A stretch of 64,000 nucleotides of DNA from Thermobaculum sp042408415 (GCA_042408415.1 JBHORE010000059.1:1-64000), one strand, 5' to 3'. Shown: positions 42,610-52,423, numbered from the stretch's first letter. Made by a program: numbers and translations. Notes: a model not told the origin generated them from the letters alone.

Positions 42610-45354
42610 TTACCTTTGCCTTACCAGCGTATATGAGCCACTTCCCATGTAATCTACTACTGCGAGATAGTACGTACCTGTTCTGCCTCTTGGCACCTTG
42701 TATTGCAAAGTGACGGTATCTCCGTTCTCTTCCCCTATCTTGATAGGTATAGTCTCTGCAATCGACGTGGCATTGGGAGCGTAAAGTTCCAATTGGAAGC
42801 TAGTGGCTGCGGGCCTTGATAAAGTAAACGAGTACGTCCTGCCTTCTACCATCTTGTATCTGTAGACATCGGCACAGTCTCCATTACAACCAGGTAGAGG
42901 ACCGCCAGAAACACCGTCTACAAGCTCCAGATAAGCGGTAAGTGGCTGACCTACCTTAGGACCAGGAACTCCTGGTATATTACCGTTTCGGTACACCCAG
43001 TAGTGGTAGCTGCTGCGCTGACCGTTAGATTCACCAAACGCATTGGATAGATTCCCCTGACTATTGATGGCATAGAGGGCCCAATGAGCATATCTTCTCG
43101 AGGCGTTTGCGCTTGTGCCATCAGTTGGGGCATTGGATAGGGAAAGTTGTGCTCTGCGTAGCAGCACTCCATTCCGATAGATACTAACCGTTGCATTAGG
43201 GCGTTTGTAACCGCCAGGAGACAGCCATTCGACTCCGTATCTGATCTTGCCGGATGGTGATAATTGTCGAACTATGGCACCCTCATGTGGAGTGATATCG
43301 TATTCGCTATCATGTAGTACTTTGACATATGGGTAAGTAGCAGTTGTGCCCTTGTTCAGAGGATTATAGACGAACACATCATTAGGTTCAGAAATAGCGG
43401 GTACGCTGATATAGGTATCTAGAAGAGCCATAGGCATACTGGCTGGATTGACAGGCCATGGATAACCTCTTGCAAGGAAATACGCAGATTGCCACTCATA
43501 GAAACCTGTAGCCACATTGTTCCACTCCAGCATAAAGGTATAAGAACCATCATTTCGGAGCGGAGCGAGGCTAAGATCACCGGGATCGATGTATTGACCC
43601 GATATGGTCTGAACATTCTTGCTGTTCGTAATGTACCCTGCCCCAGTTGCCGTTATCGTATAGGCTCGACCACCTGCAAGGTTACTAAATGTATAGAATC
43701 CGGCCTTATCGGTCGTGGTAGCAATAGCAAGTGGAGTGTTACCGTACTTGATAAACACGGTAGCATTTGCGATAGGTATACCAGTAAACCCGTCTACCAC
43801 CCGTCCGGTAATACCAGTTCCCGATACTCCTAATGCCTTCCGCAAGTCAAGCCTTGGGGTAGCTATAGGGAAGCCCTTGGAGATGCCCAAGGATTGCCCA
43901 GTAGAAACAAGCCTATCCTGAACCTGTCCTATAGTCATGGCTGGATACTGACTCATTACCCTGGCAGCAGCTCCAGCGACCATTGGAGAAGCCATAGATG
44001 TTCCGGAGAACTCCACATATTGGCCACGTAGCGTGGGAGCGAGTACCTGCCATCCAGGGGCTGCTATTTGTGCCAGGTTATAGGTCAAATTAGTGTAGGT
44101 ATTATCTGGAGAGCACTGTACAAATCCTGGATCATAGTCGCCAGGAGGGATTATATTTTGACAGTCATTCAGCTTAATCGGAGTGGAGTAGTTACTGAAG
44201 AACGCTCTGTAGTCGTTGTAATCTGTTGCAGCTACGGATAGGACTCCCGGGAGTGCAGCAGGAATAGGAACAATCTTTTCACCTGAAACTACTGCAAGGT
44301 ACTGAGATGGATTGTCGCTATCATTACCAGCAGCAGCAACTGGGAGTATACCGCTATTTCTGAGTGCGGATATACGAGCAGCCATTTCTTGATACTCTGG
44401 GGAGCCTATATCCGCATAGCCTCCCCAACTCATATTGGCTACTTTTAGATCAGGAATTTGGGTCTTAGCAAGGCGTACATAATCCAGGGCTGCGAATATC
44501 GTCATAAGGTCTGTGTAACCGAGATCATCAAAGATCCTAACAGCTAATATCTTGCTCTTAGGAGACACACCAGTAGTGCCAAACGAGTCGTCGGCGGCGG
44601 CGATTATACCTGCTACATGGGTCCCATGTCCGACCGCGTCCATTGGATCGTTATCCTGATCGATAACATCACAGTAGAAACCTGCTTGAGCTAAAGCAGC
44701 CGGACAGGGCATATAATTGGGCTCTATGTCAGGGTGATTATAATCCACTCCTGTATCTATCACCGCTACTACTGGTGCATTAGACGTCGGGCTAGGAGCC
44801 AGATCATAGCCTATCCTTTGAAGGCTCCACTGGAATGTCCCAAGGTTGCCTGGTACAGCTTGTGGAGATAAGCTCCCGCTAGCTCCTTGGTTCTCCCAAG
44901 CTGGCTTAGTAGATGAAAAGTCCCTCCTAGCTTGCTTGCTTATAGGTACGGGCAAACCAGGGATATCACTGGGAACCTTTATCTTCCTGTTGAAGAATAT
45001 ATTGATAGTATTGCTATCTGCCTTGAGGATGTTATACGCCCGGCTCGCAGCCTGTGCATCTGGATAAACTGCAAGATAAGTCCTGCGAAACCTAGTAGAG
45101 CTCTTGGTGATTTTACCTCCGGTTGCTCTAATCTTGTTCTTGGCTTGATCAACGGATATCTGCGACGAAAAGACTACTACCAGCTGATTTCTGACCTCAT
45201 TCAAGTTCTGTCGCAATGATCTTAAATTGTGTTCGATCTGATTATTATCAGCCGCACGGCTTGGAAGAACTTGCCCAGCTACTGCCATTGTGAATGTTAG
45301 GATGCAGAGCAAAGCCCAGATCTTGGCATAGAAGTTAGCGTGATTGTATTGCAT
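42610..45354 (-). CDS. secreted S8 subtilisin-like serine peptidase with repeat and PPC domains
   Basis: A 914-residue secreted protease. Residues 1-35 are a signal peptide (IWALLCILTFTMAVAG). Residues 55-125 look like an I9-type propeptide (LVVVFSSQISVDQAKNKI). The catalytic triad is Asp200 (VVAVIDTGVDYNHPDI), His243 (AVGHGTHVAGIIAA) and Ser453 (FSGTSMASPMVAGAAARV), with Asn344 in AAGND. A carboxypeptidase-regulatory-like domain follows (GITGRVVDGFTGIPIANATV). The C-terminal 100 residues resemble a PPC domain (YRYKMVEGRTYSFTLSRP, TYYLAVVDYMGSGSYTLV). I start it at ATG 45354 after AGGA. It likely degrades external protein. Confidence 0.92.
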   Translation of the reverse strand: MQYNHANFYAKIWALLCILTFTMAVAGQVLPSRAADNNQIEHNLRSLRQNLNEVRNQLVVVFSSQISVDQAKNKIRATGGKITKSSTRFRRTYLAVYPDAQAASRAYNILKADSNTINIFFNRKIKVPSDIPGLPVPISKQARRDFSSTKPAWENQGASGSLSPQAVPGNLGTFQWSLQRIGYDLAPSPTSNAPVVAVIDTGVDYNHPDIEPNYMPCPAALAQAGFYCDVIDQDNDPMDAVGHGTHVAGIIAAADDSFGTTGVSPKSKILAVRIFDDLGYTDLMTIFAALDYVRLAKTQIPDLKVANMSWGGYADIGSPEYQEMAARISALRNSGILPVAAAGNDSDNPSQYLAVVSGEKIVPIPAALPGVLSVAATDYNDYRAFFSNYSTPIKLNDCQNIIPPGDYDPGFVQCSPDNTYTNLTYNLAQIAAPGWQVLAPTLRGQYVEFSGTSMASPMVAGAAARVMSQYPAMTIGQVQDRLVSTGQSLGISKGFPIATPRLDLRKALGVSGTGITGRVVDGFTGIPIANATVFIKYGNTPLAIATTTDKAGFYTFSNLAGGRAYTITATGAGYITNSKNVQTISGQYIDPGDLSLAPLRNDGSYTFMLEWNNVATGFYEWQSAYFLARGYPWPVNPASMPMALLDTYISVPAISEPNDVFVYNPLNKGTTATYPYVKVLHDSEYDITPHEGAIVRQLSPSGKIRYGVEWLSPGGYKRPNATVSIYRNGVLLRRAQLSLSNAPTDGTSANASRRYAHWALYAINSQGNLSNAFGESNGQRSSYHYWVYRNGNIPGVPGPKVGQPLTAYLELVDGVSGGPLPGCNGDCADVYRYKMVEGRTYSFTLSRPAATSFQLELYAPNATSIAETIPIKIGEENGDTVTLQYKVPRGRTGTYYLAVVDYMGSGSYTLVRQR

Positions 45355-45495
45355 AATTCCTGCCTTTCGGAAACTAGTGACTATAACCACTTGTATCGCA
45401 TTATAAGGAACGTTTTATCCTGTACTATAGTTACTGAGATGTATCCTCCTTCTCTATAAAAAAACTTTTATATCTGTGGGTTTCCACCTGTGATC

Positions 45496-45530
45496 CTTAG
45501 AAAGTTATTCTAATTGATAAGCGTTATACT
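45496..45530 (+). promoter_or_regulatory. promoter-like region of pyrF
   Basis: CTTAGAAAGTTATTCTAATT (45496-45515) is followed by a -10 TATACT (45525-45530), 22 bases before the pyrF ATG. The first part resembles the CTTAGAAGTNACCTAAG element upstream of ytxH and ctpA, but is one base longer and less palindromic. Confidence 0.4.
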
Positions 45531-45552
45531 CTTGTTGAAGAGGAACATAGCT

Positions 45553-46347
45553 ATGAGATTCATAGACAAACTTAAGCAGGTCCAAGAGGCCAACAATACT
45601 CTGTTATGTGTAGGGCTGGACCCTGAGCTTGATTTCCTTCCAGAAGGATTTGAGAGGTCGCACAAAGGAGTGCTCGCCTTTAATCATGCAGTGATAGATG
45701 CAACCTCAGATCTAGTTTGTGCCTACAAGCTCAACTTTGCTTTCTATGAGGCTATGGGTGCGGACGGCTTCAGCCTTCTGCAATCGACGTTAGAACTTAT
45801 TCCAAGTGGGATGGTGACCATAGCAGATGCGAAAAGGGGTGATATTCCCAACACCGCACGTATGTATGCTAAGGCCATATTCGAAGTATTAGGGTTCGAC
45901 TCTGTTACCGTTAATCCCTATATGGGACTAGACTCAATGATGCCATTCTTTGGATACCACGAAAAAGGGGTATGGGTTCTATGCAGGACATCGAATGCGG
46001 GGGGGGCCGACATCCAACTGCTTGAAGTGGACGATACACCTCTGTACCAAATCGTGGCATCTATGGTAACAAGAGGTAATCATGCAGCAGATGTAGGGCT
46101 AGTAGTAGGAGCAACCGCTCCGGACGAGCTGGAACAAGTAAGAAGGATCTCCCCTAAGTGTCCCTTACTTATTCCAGGCATAGGCGCACAAGGGGGAGAC
46201 CTCGTTGCGGCAGTAGGAGCTTCTCGTTCAGGTCCTGTAGTAATAAACGTGTCTCGATCGATAATTAATGGCCCCGTAGATGGGATCAGATCCAGAGCTG
46301 AGAAGCTATGGGCAGAGATAAATGCTCTGAGAGCTGGCTATCCATAA
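45553..46347 (+). CDS. pyrF: orotidine-5'-phosphate decarboxylase
   Basis: PyrF decarboxylates OMP to UMP, the last step of de novo pyrimidine synthesis. It is the longer type 2 (PyrF subfamily 2) form: LLCVGLDPELDFLPEGF at the start, the catalytic DAKRGDIPNTARMYAKA near residue 98, and TVNPYMGLDSMMPFFGYHEK. LIPGIGAQGGDLVAAVG is the phosphate-binding end. I start it at ATG 45553 after GAGGAAC (264 aa) instead of the frame 13 codons upstream. It stands alone between the subtilisin gene and convergent corA. Confidence 0.95.
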   Translation: MRFIDKLKQVQEANNTLLCVGLDPELDFLPEGFERSHKGVLAFNHAVIDATSDLVCAYKLNFAFYEAMGADGFSLLQSTLELIPSGMVTIADAKRGDIPNTARMYAKAIFEVLGFDSVTVNPYMGLDSMMPFFGYHEKGVWVLCRTSNAGGADIQLLEVDDTPLYQIVASMVTRGNHAADVGLVVGATAPDELEQVRRISPKCPLLIPGIGAQGGDLVAAVGASRSGPVVINVSRSIINGPVDGIRSRAEKLWAEINALRAGYP

Positions 46348-46356
46348 GTAGACCTG

Positions 46357-47325
46357 CTAAAGCCATCGCTTGCGCTTGAAGTAGTAGTACAAGATAACAG
46401 TAATCAATAACATCACAAAAAGTACGCCTGGATAGCCGTAGCGCCAATGCAGCTCAGGCATGTGCTCAAAGTTCATACCGTATATACCCGCAATGAGCGC
46501 AAGCGTCATCAATATGATCGACCATGATGTGAGTGTTCGTACAGTTATGTTTAGATTATTGGAAGCTACGGTCAAATAGGACTCGAGCACGCTATTGAGC
46601 AGATCACGATATAGATCAATGGTGTCCGTTACCCTCATAATATGATCGTATACATCCTGAAAGTATGTCCGGACGTCTCCTTCAAGCAGTGCTGATTCCG
46701 TCCGGCTAAGATAAAGGAGTAGATCTCTCTGTGGACCAAGCACCCTCCTTAGCTGTAGCAGCTCCTTACGTAGCCTGAATACCTCTCCCTGAAGTGTGAT
46801 CTGTTTTCCCGAGAATATATTTTCTTCGAAACTCTCTATATGGTCGCCCAAAGTATCTACTAGCGGGAAGTAGCTATCGACAATTGAGTCAATTATGCTA
46901 TACAGCAGCACTCCTGCGGAGGGTTTGAGCTTGGAGATGTTCTGTTGCCATCTCCGAGCTACATCATCGAGCTCAGATATTTCCTTCCCATGCACCGTGA
47001 CGATATAGTTACTGCCCAGGAATATATCTAACTCTACCTCTTGTATATCCACTTGCTCAGGAATAAATCGGGCAGTGTAAATAACAATAAAGTAATAGCT
47101 ATCGTACTGATCAATCTTAGGTCTTTGCCAAGGTTTGAGCGCATCCTCGATCGAGAGTTCATGGAAGCCAAACTCTTCCTGAAGCTTTTCCATCTCGTTC
47201 TTGCTGGGAGAGATTGCATCTACCCACAGCAGGTTATCTTCTCGAGATATGATATCGCTTATGTCTTCGATATTTATGTTGGGAACTAACTCACTACCTT
47301 CTTTTGAGAGCATTATCTTGAACAA
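46357..47325 (-). CDS. corA: CorA family magnesium transporter
   Basis: CorA is a pentameric Mg2+ (or Co2+) channel. The N-terminal cytoplasmic alpha/beta domain (LLWVDAISPSKNEMEKLQEE, FHELSIEDALKPWQRPK) and a long stalk helix lead to two C-terminal membrane helices. The selectivity motif is YGMNFEHMPEL near residue 288. The basic C-terminus (FKRKRWL) is typical. The start is TTG 47325, seven bases after GGAG. The region upstream (47326-47392) holds only AT-rich sequence. Confidence 0.95.
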   Translation of the reverse strand: MFKIMLSKEGSELVPNINIEDISDIISREDNLLWVDAISPSKNEMEKLQEEFGFHELSIEDALKPWQRPKIDQYDSYYFIVIYTARFIPEQVDIQEVELDIFLGSNYIVTVHGKEISELDDVARRWQQNISKLKPSAGVLLYSIIDSIVDSYFPLVDTLGDHIESFEENIFSGKQITLQGEVFRLRKELLQLRRVLGPQRDLLLYLSRTESALLEGDVRTYFQDVYDHIMRVTDTIDLYRDLLNSVLESYLTVASNNLNITVRTLTSWSIILMTLALIAGIYGMNFEHMPELHWRYGYPGVLFVMLLITVILYYYFKRKRWL

Positions 47326-47392
47326 AGTAGATCTCCACTAGCAAGATTCCTAAAAGATTACCTTCATGGTAAAGCTCAATCTGATACTTTTG

Positions 47393-48613
47393 TTATCTAC
47401 TACCTAGAAGGGATCGCAGCTCAAATTGTTCATCTGCAAGCCGCTTAGGGTCTACAGGAATATCCCTTGCGATGATTCTCCTAGATACGGAGAGTTCTCG
47501 AGGTCTGTTCACAGCAAGCGTAGCCACCAAACGATCGTCTGAAATATAGAATGCACACCAGGAGTTTGACGTTTTATCTCCCCTAAGGACCACCTGCTGA
47601 TAGTCTTCTGGATATCCAACATACTGGATATGCAAATCGTACTGATCAGACCAGAAGAAGAGCACCGGAGAATATGACTCGCCTTTACCCAGAATACTTC
47701 GAGCGGCAGCAACTCCTTGGTTCTGAGCATTATCATAGTGCTCGACACGCACGAACTTCTCGACACGGGGATAGAACCACCTAGTTACATCGCCAGCAGC
47801 AAAGACCCCTGGGACAGAGGCCCTGCAGTAATCATCTACCAGAACACCATCGCTCATTTTGATGCCTGAACTTGCTAACCAAGAGCAAGCCGGAGTCACG
47901 CCTATTCCTACCACTACAAAGTCGCAATCAAGCTTCTTGCCTGAGCTAGTGATAACCTGCTCTACTCTGCCAGCACCTCGGAAACCAGTTACGTGCTCCT
48001 CTAGGTGTATTTGTACCCCATGAGACCGGTGCACCTCAGTAAATGTAGCTCCAATATCTTGCCCAAAGGCTTTCTGCATTAATGCAGATTGTAACCCTAC
48101 GATTGTCACCTCTAGACCCATCTGCATGAAGGAAGCTGCGAGCTCACAAACTATAAAGCCAGAACCCACAAGGACAACCCTTTGGGCTTTTATTGCCTCA
48201 GATCTTATACATCTAGCATCATCCAAACTACGCAGATAAAATATGCCCTCCAGGTCATTGCCGGGGACCTCCAGCTTCTTGGGAGCAGCCCCTGTACAGA
48301 GCAGTACTGAGTCATAGGTAATCCTGTTACCATTGTTCAACACAAGCACTCTCTCACGAGGGTGAAGTTCTACAGCCCGCTTGCCAAGTATCAGCTTAAC
48401 CTCGTTATCAACATAAAATTGATCAGGTTGTAGATAGAGACTATCCTCACTTACCTCGCTTCTCATGAACGCCTTTGATAGTGGAGGACGCTCATAAGGT
48501 CTGTGAGGCTCTTCACCCACGAGAATTATCTCTCCATCAAATCCTTCCTGGCGAAGGGCTTCCACTGCCCTACCACCTGCCAGGCTGGCTCCCACGATTA
48601 ATACCCTTTCCAA
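47393..48613 (-). CDS. FAD/NAD ferredoxin-reductase-like oxidoreductase
   Basis: A 406-residue flavoprotein of the dioxygenase ferredoxin-reductase type. FAD-binding VLIVGASLAGGRAVEALRQ is at the N-terminus, RPYERPPLSKAFM follows, and VVLVGSGFIVCELAASFMQM binds NAD. GVFAAGDVTRWFYP and the C-terminal reductase domain with a WSDQYDLHIQYVG motif complete it. Such enzymes reduce a small ferredoxin or Rieske protein for an oxygenase or cytochrome P450. No such partner gene is next to it. The start is TTG after GAGGAG. Confidence 0.88.
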   Translation of the reverse strand: MERVLIVGASLAGGRAVEALRQEGFDGEIILVGEEPHRPYERPPLSKAFMRSEVSEDSLYLQPDQFYVDNEVKLILGKRAVELHPRERVLVLNNGNRITYDSVLLCTGAAPKKLEVPGNDLEGIFYLRSLDDARCIRSEAIKAQRVVLVGSGFIVCELAASFMQMGLEVTIVGLQSALMQKAFGQDIGATFTEVHRSHGVQIHLEEHVTGFRGAGRVEQVITSSGKKLDCDFVVVGIGVTPACSWLASSGIKMSDGVLVDDYCRASVPGVFAAGDVTRWFYPRVEKFVRVEHYDNAQNQGVAAARSILGKGESYSPVLFFWSDQYDLHIQYVGYPEDYQQVVLRGDKTSNSWCAFYISDDRLVATLAVNRPRELSVSRRIIARDIPVDPKRLADEQFELRSLLGSR

Positions 48614-48800
48614 CTTGCACTCCTCAGGTCACAATATCTCCCGAAACTATCTTACACTTAGAGAACTATGCAAGGACTAAATAAAAAGTCCCAATATCCG
48701 ACCTAGATGTAAAGGTTCATGATACAACAACCTATACCTTGTGAGTCATAAGCTATTTTCTGATAAATTGCTGTGTAACACCTTTTACTTGGAGGAGCAC

Positions 48801-49910
48801 ATGCCGAGAGAACTTATTGCCACCGCGCCTAGAACACCGGCAATTCGTGAGTATGATGACCCGCCCCTTGGCCCTAAGCAAGTACGCATACGCACTGAGT
48901 TCGCATCCCCGAAACACGGCACGGAACTGGTAGCATACAGGAACGACCCAGAAGCAAATCGTCCATATGACCCTGATTCAGGCGTGGTCAAACCAATATC
49001 ATCTGAGGAAGGTTTGAAGAGGTTCCCATTTAGACTGGGGAATATGGCAGTAGGAACCGTCACTGAGATAGGTAGTAAGGTAACTAGGTTTAGGGTCGGT
49101 GACAGAGTATTTGGCCATTTGCCCATACGTGAGACGCATACAGTGGATGAATCGGAGGTAGATGCAGTCCCCAAAGGGATATCCGATGAAGCATTAGTAT
49201 GCCTTGATCCCGCTGTAATGGCTATGGCGATTAGGGATGCCAGAATAGATCTTGGAGATAGGATAGCAGTATTCGGACTTGGTGCTATAGGCCTAATGGC
49301 GATACAGATGGCTCGACTTGCGGGAGCAGATATGGTAATAGGAGTAGACCCTGTAGAGACTAGAAGGAAGTTAGCTGAATCCTTTGGAGCCGATATCACT
49401 CTGGATCCAACAGTCGGCGATGTTGGGGTAAAAATACGCGAGCTTACGCCACCATATGCCCCTATCGAAGGCACATCACCCAGGAGAGTTGTAGGGGGAT
49501 ATAGAAGTGCATCTCAGGACAGGAGTGGCTCAGGCGTAGACGTATCAATCGAGGTTAGTGGCAACATTATAGCACTGCAGCAGGCTATTAGATCAACGGG
49601 ATTTGGTGGCAGGGTATGTGTACTCTCTTTTTATGGCAGAGATGCTAGTGGCTTATACTTGGGTGATGAATTTCACATCAATCGTATTGAGCTCATATCA
49701 GCGCGCTCAGAGAGCCTGCCTATGAGGGAATATCCTCGCTGGAATCTCGATCGATATGTTAGCCTTGCAATCAAGTGGCTAGCAGAAGGCAAGCTTCGAG
49801 TTGAGGGGATAATACATCCTGTAGTGCCCTTTGATGACGCTCCCGAGGCATATAAGCTAATAGATGAGCATCCAGATAGGGCGATCAAACTGGGAATAAT
49901 CTTCCCTTAG
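48801..49910 (+). CDS. MDR-superfamily dehydrogenase lacking the catalytic zinc cysteine
   Basis: A 369-residue medium-chain dehydrogenase. The Rossmann domain is visible in GDRIAVFGLGAIGLMAIQMA, and SGVDVSIEVSGNIIALQQAI follows. At the usual first zinc-ligand Cys position the sequence is FASPKHGTELVAYRND, as in the BchC-like and threonine-type zinc-poor members. The catalytic zinc is therefore probably absent and the chemistry may differ from alcohol dehydrogenation. It starts at ATG 48801 after GGAGGAG, 20 codons inside a longer frame. The broken sugar-phosphate isomerase gene lies just downstream on the other strand. Confidence 0.85.
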   Translation: MPRELIATAPRTPAIREYDDPPLGPKQVRIRTEFASPKHGTELVAYRNDPEANRPYDPDSGVVKPISSEEGLKRFPFRLGNMAVGTVTEIGSKVTRFRVGDRVFGHLPIRETHTVDESEVDAVPKGISDEALVCLDPAVMAMAIRDARIDLGDRIAVFGLGAIGLMAIQMARLAGADMVIGVDPVETRRKLAESFGADITLDPTVGDVGVKIRELTPPYAPIEGTSPRRVVGGYRSASQDRSGSGVDVSIEVSGNIIALQQAIRSTGFGGRVCVLSFYGRDASGLYLGDEFHINRIELISARSESLPMREYPRWNLDRYVSLAIKWLAEGKLRVEGIIHPVVPFDDAPEAYKLIDEHPDRAIKLGIIFP

Positions 49911-49943
49911 CGTCCGTTCTATGATCACAAAGGGTATTTCAAA

Positions 49944-50705
49944 TCAGGCTGCTTGCCGCCATTCTCGAAGCAGGTGTGCGCACTCTTGCAGGGCAGATTC
50001 AAGTTCACCTGCTATACGACATTCTATACCCAGGTAACCGTCATACCCTATTTCTTTCAGCGCTCTAAAGTCTTGAGTGAAGTCTATATGCCACCTGCCA
50101 GGTTGTAGACAATTACTATCAGCTACATGCACGTAGACGATTTGGTCTGCTGTGGCTTTTATGCTCTGGGTTATATCAGCTTCTTCTATGTTCATATGAA
50201 AAAATCGCCCATTATCCTCACTCTTGGGCTTATGTCGAGAGCCAGGTTGCAAGTATCTTGTAGAGTGTTGACTAGATGTGCTTCGTATCGGTTGAGTGGC
50301 TCCAGGAATATAATCGTGCCCTCAGTCTCAGATAGTTCCGAGAGCTCCCTCATTTGCGTTATAAATAACTCTCTCTCCAGCTCTACAGCATCCTTATAAG
50401 GAGAAGAGGTCAGGCAGCAGTGGTTTGGTCCCGAACTGAGATACGAGCAGCACCCAATTCAACAGTTGGCAAGATTCATGGCTATTTCTCTTACAGCAGC
50501 ATCCGGAGAGAGCAGGTCAGCAGGGCCCAAGATGTTGGCAACGTATACAGGGCTGTCGGCAAATACTGAACGGAGCTCCCAGGCAGAGAGGATTAAAGAT
50601 GCGCCGTGCAGCTCAATACCTTCTATGCCGATATCGGACAGCCGTTCCAGCCTCTTGCGTAGAGAGTCCCCTGGTACCATTTCCTTCTCTGATAGCCAGC
50701 TTCAT
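49944..50705 (-). pseudogene. sugar-phosphate isomerase/epimerase (xylose-isomerase-like barrel), frameshifted
   Basis: Joined across frames, this region reads as one member of the hydroxypyruvate/sugar-phosphate isomerase family. It runs from MKLAIREG at ATG 50705 through VPGDSLRKRLERLSDIGIEG, MNLANC, EGTIIFLEPLNRYEAHLVNT and MNIEEADITQSI to VYVHVADSNCLQPGRWHIDF and IGYDGYLGIECRI. Reading-frame breaks are needed near 50681 (one extra base), 50461, 50436 and the A6 run at 50199-50204. Four breaks in 760 bases make sequencing error alone unlikely, though one is in a homopolymer. It begins 18 bases after the beta-lactamase-like gene. Confidence 0.85.
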
Positions 50706-50722
50706 GAGCGCTTCCTGAATGT

Positions 50723-52423
50723 CTATATAGTAATGCGCTGTGCTTCAATTGCCCACTCAGGTCCTGCAAGCAGAAGTCTCGTAGTTTCTTCAGATATGGC
50801 AAATTCAGCGTGTATGGATGAGGTATTTGTAGCAACGAAAGTGTTAAGGCCCTCGGGAATCATCGATATATCCAACTCGCCAGGGATAACAAAGCGTAAT
50901 ACATCTCGATCAAGAGTTACGGTGACCATATTGCTTTCTGCAATATAATCGCCGACAAAGCCCTGCAGGTACGAGCGGTCGTATAACTCCTCTGCAGCTC
51001 GACGTCTGAAGACTACCTCAGAGACGGACACTTCAAGCGGAATACTAACTCTATCTACTATTCCTCTAGAATTAGCTGTAAATGTGGCAGGCAAAGGGTT
51101 AGGTAACTTCTCAAACTCTAATAGAAAAGTATTATATTGATAGTGGCTAACCCTTCCTGACAATTCATTCAGTCGTACTAATAGGCTCCCATCTTCCTCT
51201 TGGGAAATATGCAAGGTCCCATACCCAGGGTGGCTATAGGTACCGGTATAGTCTTCTAAGTTATGTGGACAGGCTGCATCAGGCTTCCTGTTCTTTTCTC
51301 TGACCTCGCGCCCCAGAGTTGTCATTTTCCTATACTGTTCCTGCTCAGATTCAAGCCTAGCATTCCAGTCCAGCGGGCTCATACCCAAAAGCCTGTCGTA
51401 GATTCCGAAAGTGATTGCTTGTGGAGCTGGACTCTGCCCCATATTTGACAGCACCACCAGACCGATGTTCAACTCGGGACAGAAGCTGGTCAGAGCAGAA
51501 AATCCATCTATATTGCCTCCATGATAAAGCAACATATATCCTCTGTAAGTCTGCGAAACCCACCCCAGACAATAATCCTGATAAGATAGCTCCTCATACC
51601 TGGGAGGAGTACCTACAGGCATGTGTGGAGTATGCAGCTTTTCCAGAGAGCTTGTCGATCCAAAGACATCGCGAGTGGAATATCCCAAGTGAAATAGCAA
51701 CCACTTAGCCATATCTCTTACACAGGAATTTATCGATCCTGCTGGTCCCATAGCTTCCAAATCAAAAAAGTCGGTTCTTCTTACTGCCTCGCTCTCCTGC
51801 ACATAGGGCAGAGCATAATCGGCCGATAGCTGTGATGCCCGCACAGAAAAGTTGGTATTGCTCATGCCCAAAGGCTTCAAAATGTGTGTGAGAACAAAAT
51901 CCTCCCAAGTCATTCCTGTAAGTTCCTGGATCAGATAGCCTGCTACCACATACATTAGGTTTTGATATTGCCAGGCAGAGCGCAAGTCCTTGCTAGGTTC
52001 AAGATACCGCAGACGTGACAGCAGATCCTTCCGGGACAAATTAGGAGCGCTGTACCATACCAAGTCGTGTCTTGGCAAACCAGAACTATGAATAAGCAGA
52101 TCGACTGGGGTAATCTTTGCAGATGCGTCCCTATCATATAGCTCGAATGATGGTATATACTCCTTGACCGGGACACTCCACTGCATCAGCCCACGCTCCA
52201 CTAACAAAGCTAGGGCGGTAGCTGTGAATGCCTTAGTACAGGAACCTATAGCGAACAGGGTGGATTCTGTTGCTGGTAGTGCGAGGTCTACATCTCTTTG
52301 TCCAAAACCTTTGAGCAGCTCCTCTTTGCCCTCGATGACTACTGCCAAACCAATGGCAGGGACTTTCCACCTGTGTCGAGTTTCCTCAACCCAGTTTTCT
52401 ATGGCCTCAATATCGATCTTCAT
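50723..52423 (-). CDS. serine beta-lactamase/esterase-like hydrolase
   Basis: A class C-like serine hydrolase (566 aa) with the penicillin-binding-protein fold. The nucleophile is in FAIGSCTKAFTATALALLVE (SxxK as S-C-T-K, residues about 68-71). YQNLMYVVAGYL contains the Tyr motif, and YHGGNIDGFSAL is the KTG-equivalent loop. The C-terminal 150 residues (GTYSHPGYGTLHISQEEDG) resemble DUF3471. No signal peptide is seen, so it is probably cytoplasmic. It could be a D-peptidase or esterase; beta-lactamase activity is not implied. I start it at ATG 52423 after GGAGGAGG. Confidence 0.85.
   Translation of the reverse strand: MKIDIEAIENWVEETRHRWKVPAIGLAVVIEGKEELLKGFGQRDVDLALPATESTLFAIGSCTKAFTATALALLVERGLMQWSVPVKEYIPSFELYDRDASAKITPVDLLIHSSGLPRHDLVWYSAPNLSRKDLLSRLRYLEPSKDLRSAWQYQNLMYVVAGYLIQELTGMTWEDFVLTHILKPLGMSNTNFSVRASQLSADYALPYVQESEAVRRTDFFDLEAMGPAGSINSCVRDMAKWLLFHLGYSTRDVFGSTSSLEKLHTPHMPVGTPPRYEELSYQDYCLGWVSQTYRGYMLLYHGGNIDGFSALTSFCPELNIGLVVLSNMGQSPAPQAITFGIYDRLLGMSPLDWNARLESEQEQYRKMTTLGREVREKNRKPDAACPHNLEDYTGTYSHPGYGTLHISQEEDGSLLVRLNELSGRVSHYQYNTFLLEFEKLPNPLPATFTANSRGIVDRVSIPLEVSVSEVVFRRRAAEELYDRSYLQGFVGDYIAESNMVTVTLDRDVLRFVIPGELDISMIPEGLNTFVATNTSSIHAEFAISEETTRLLLAGPEWAIEAQRITI

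Noticed and set aside
48785..49474. A 229-residue reverse-strand open frame inside the MDR dehydrogenase gene.
   Set aside because: It mirrors the MDR gene, has a low-complexity Ser/Ile/Pro sequence and no ribosome-binding site or domain.
49944..50705. Programmed frameshifting as an explanation for the isomerase.
   Set aside because: At least four breaks of different kinds are needed. Known programmed sites are single and have slippery sequences; only the A6 run fits.
50466..50948. A 160-residue forward frame spanning the broken isomerase start and the end of the beta-lactamase-like gene.
   Set aside because: It has no domain, crosses two reverse-strand coding regions and reads as their complement.
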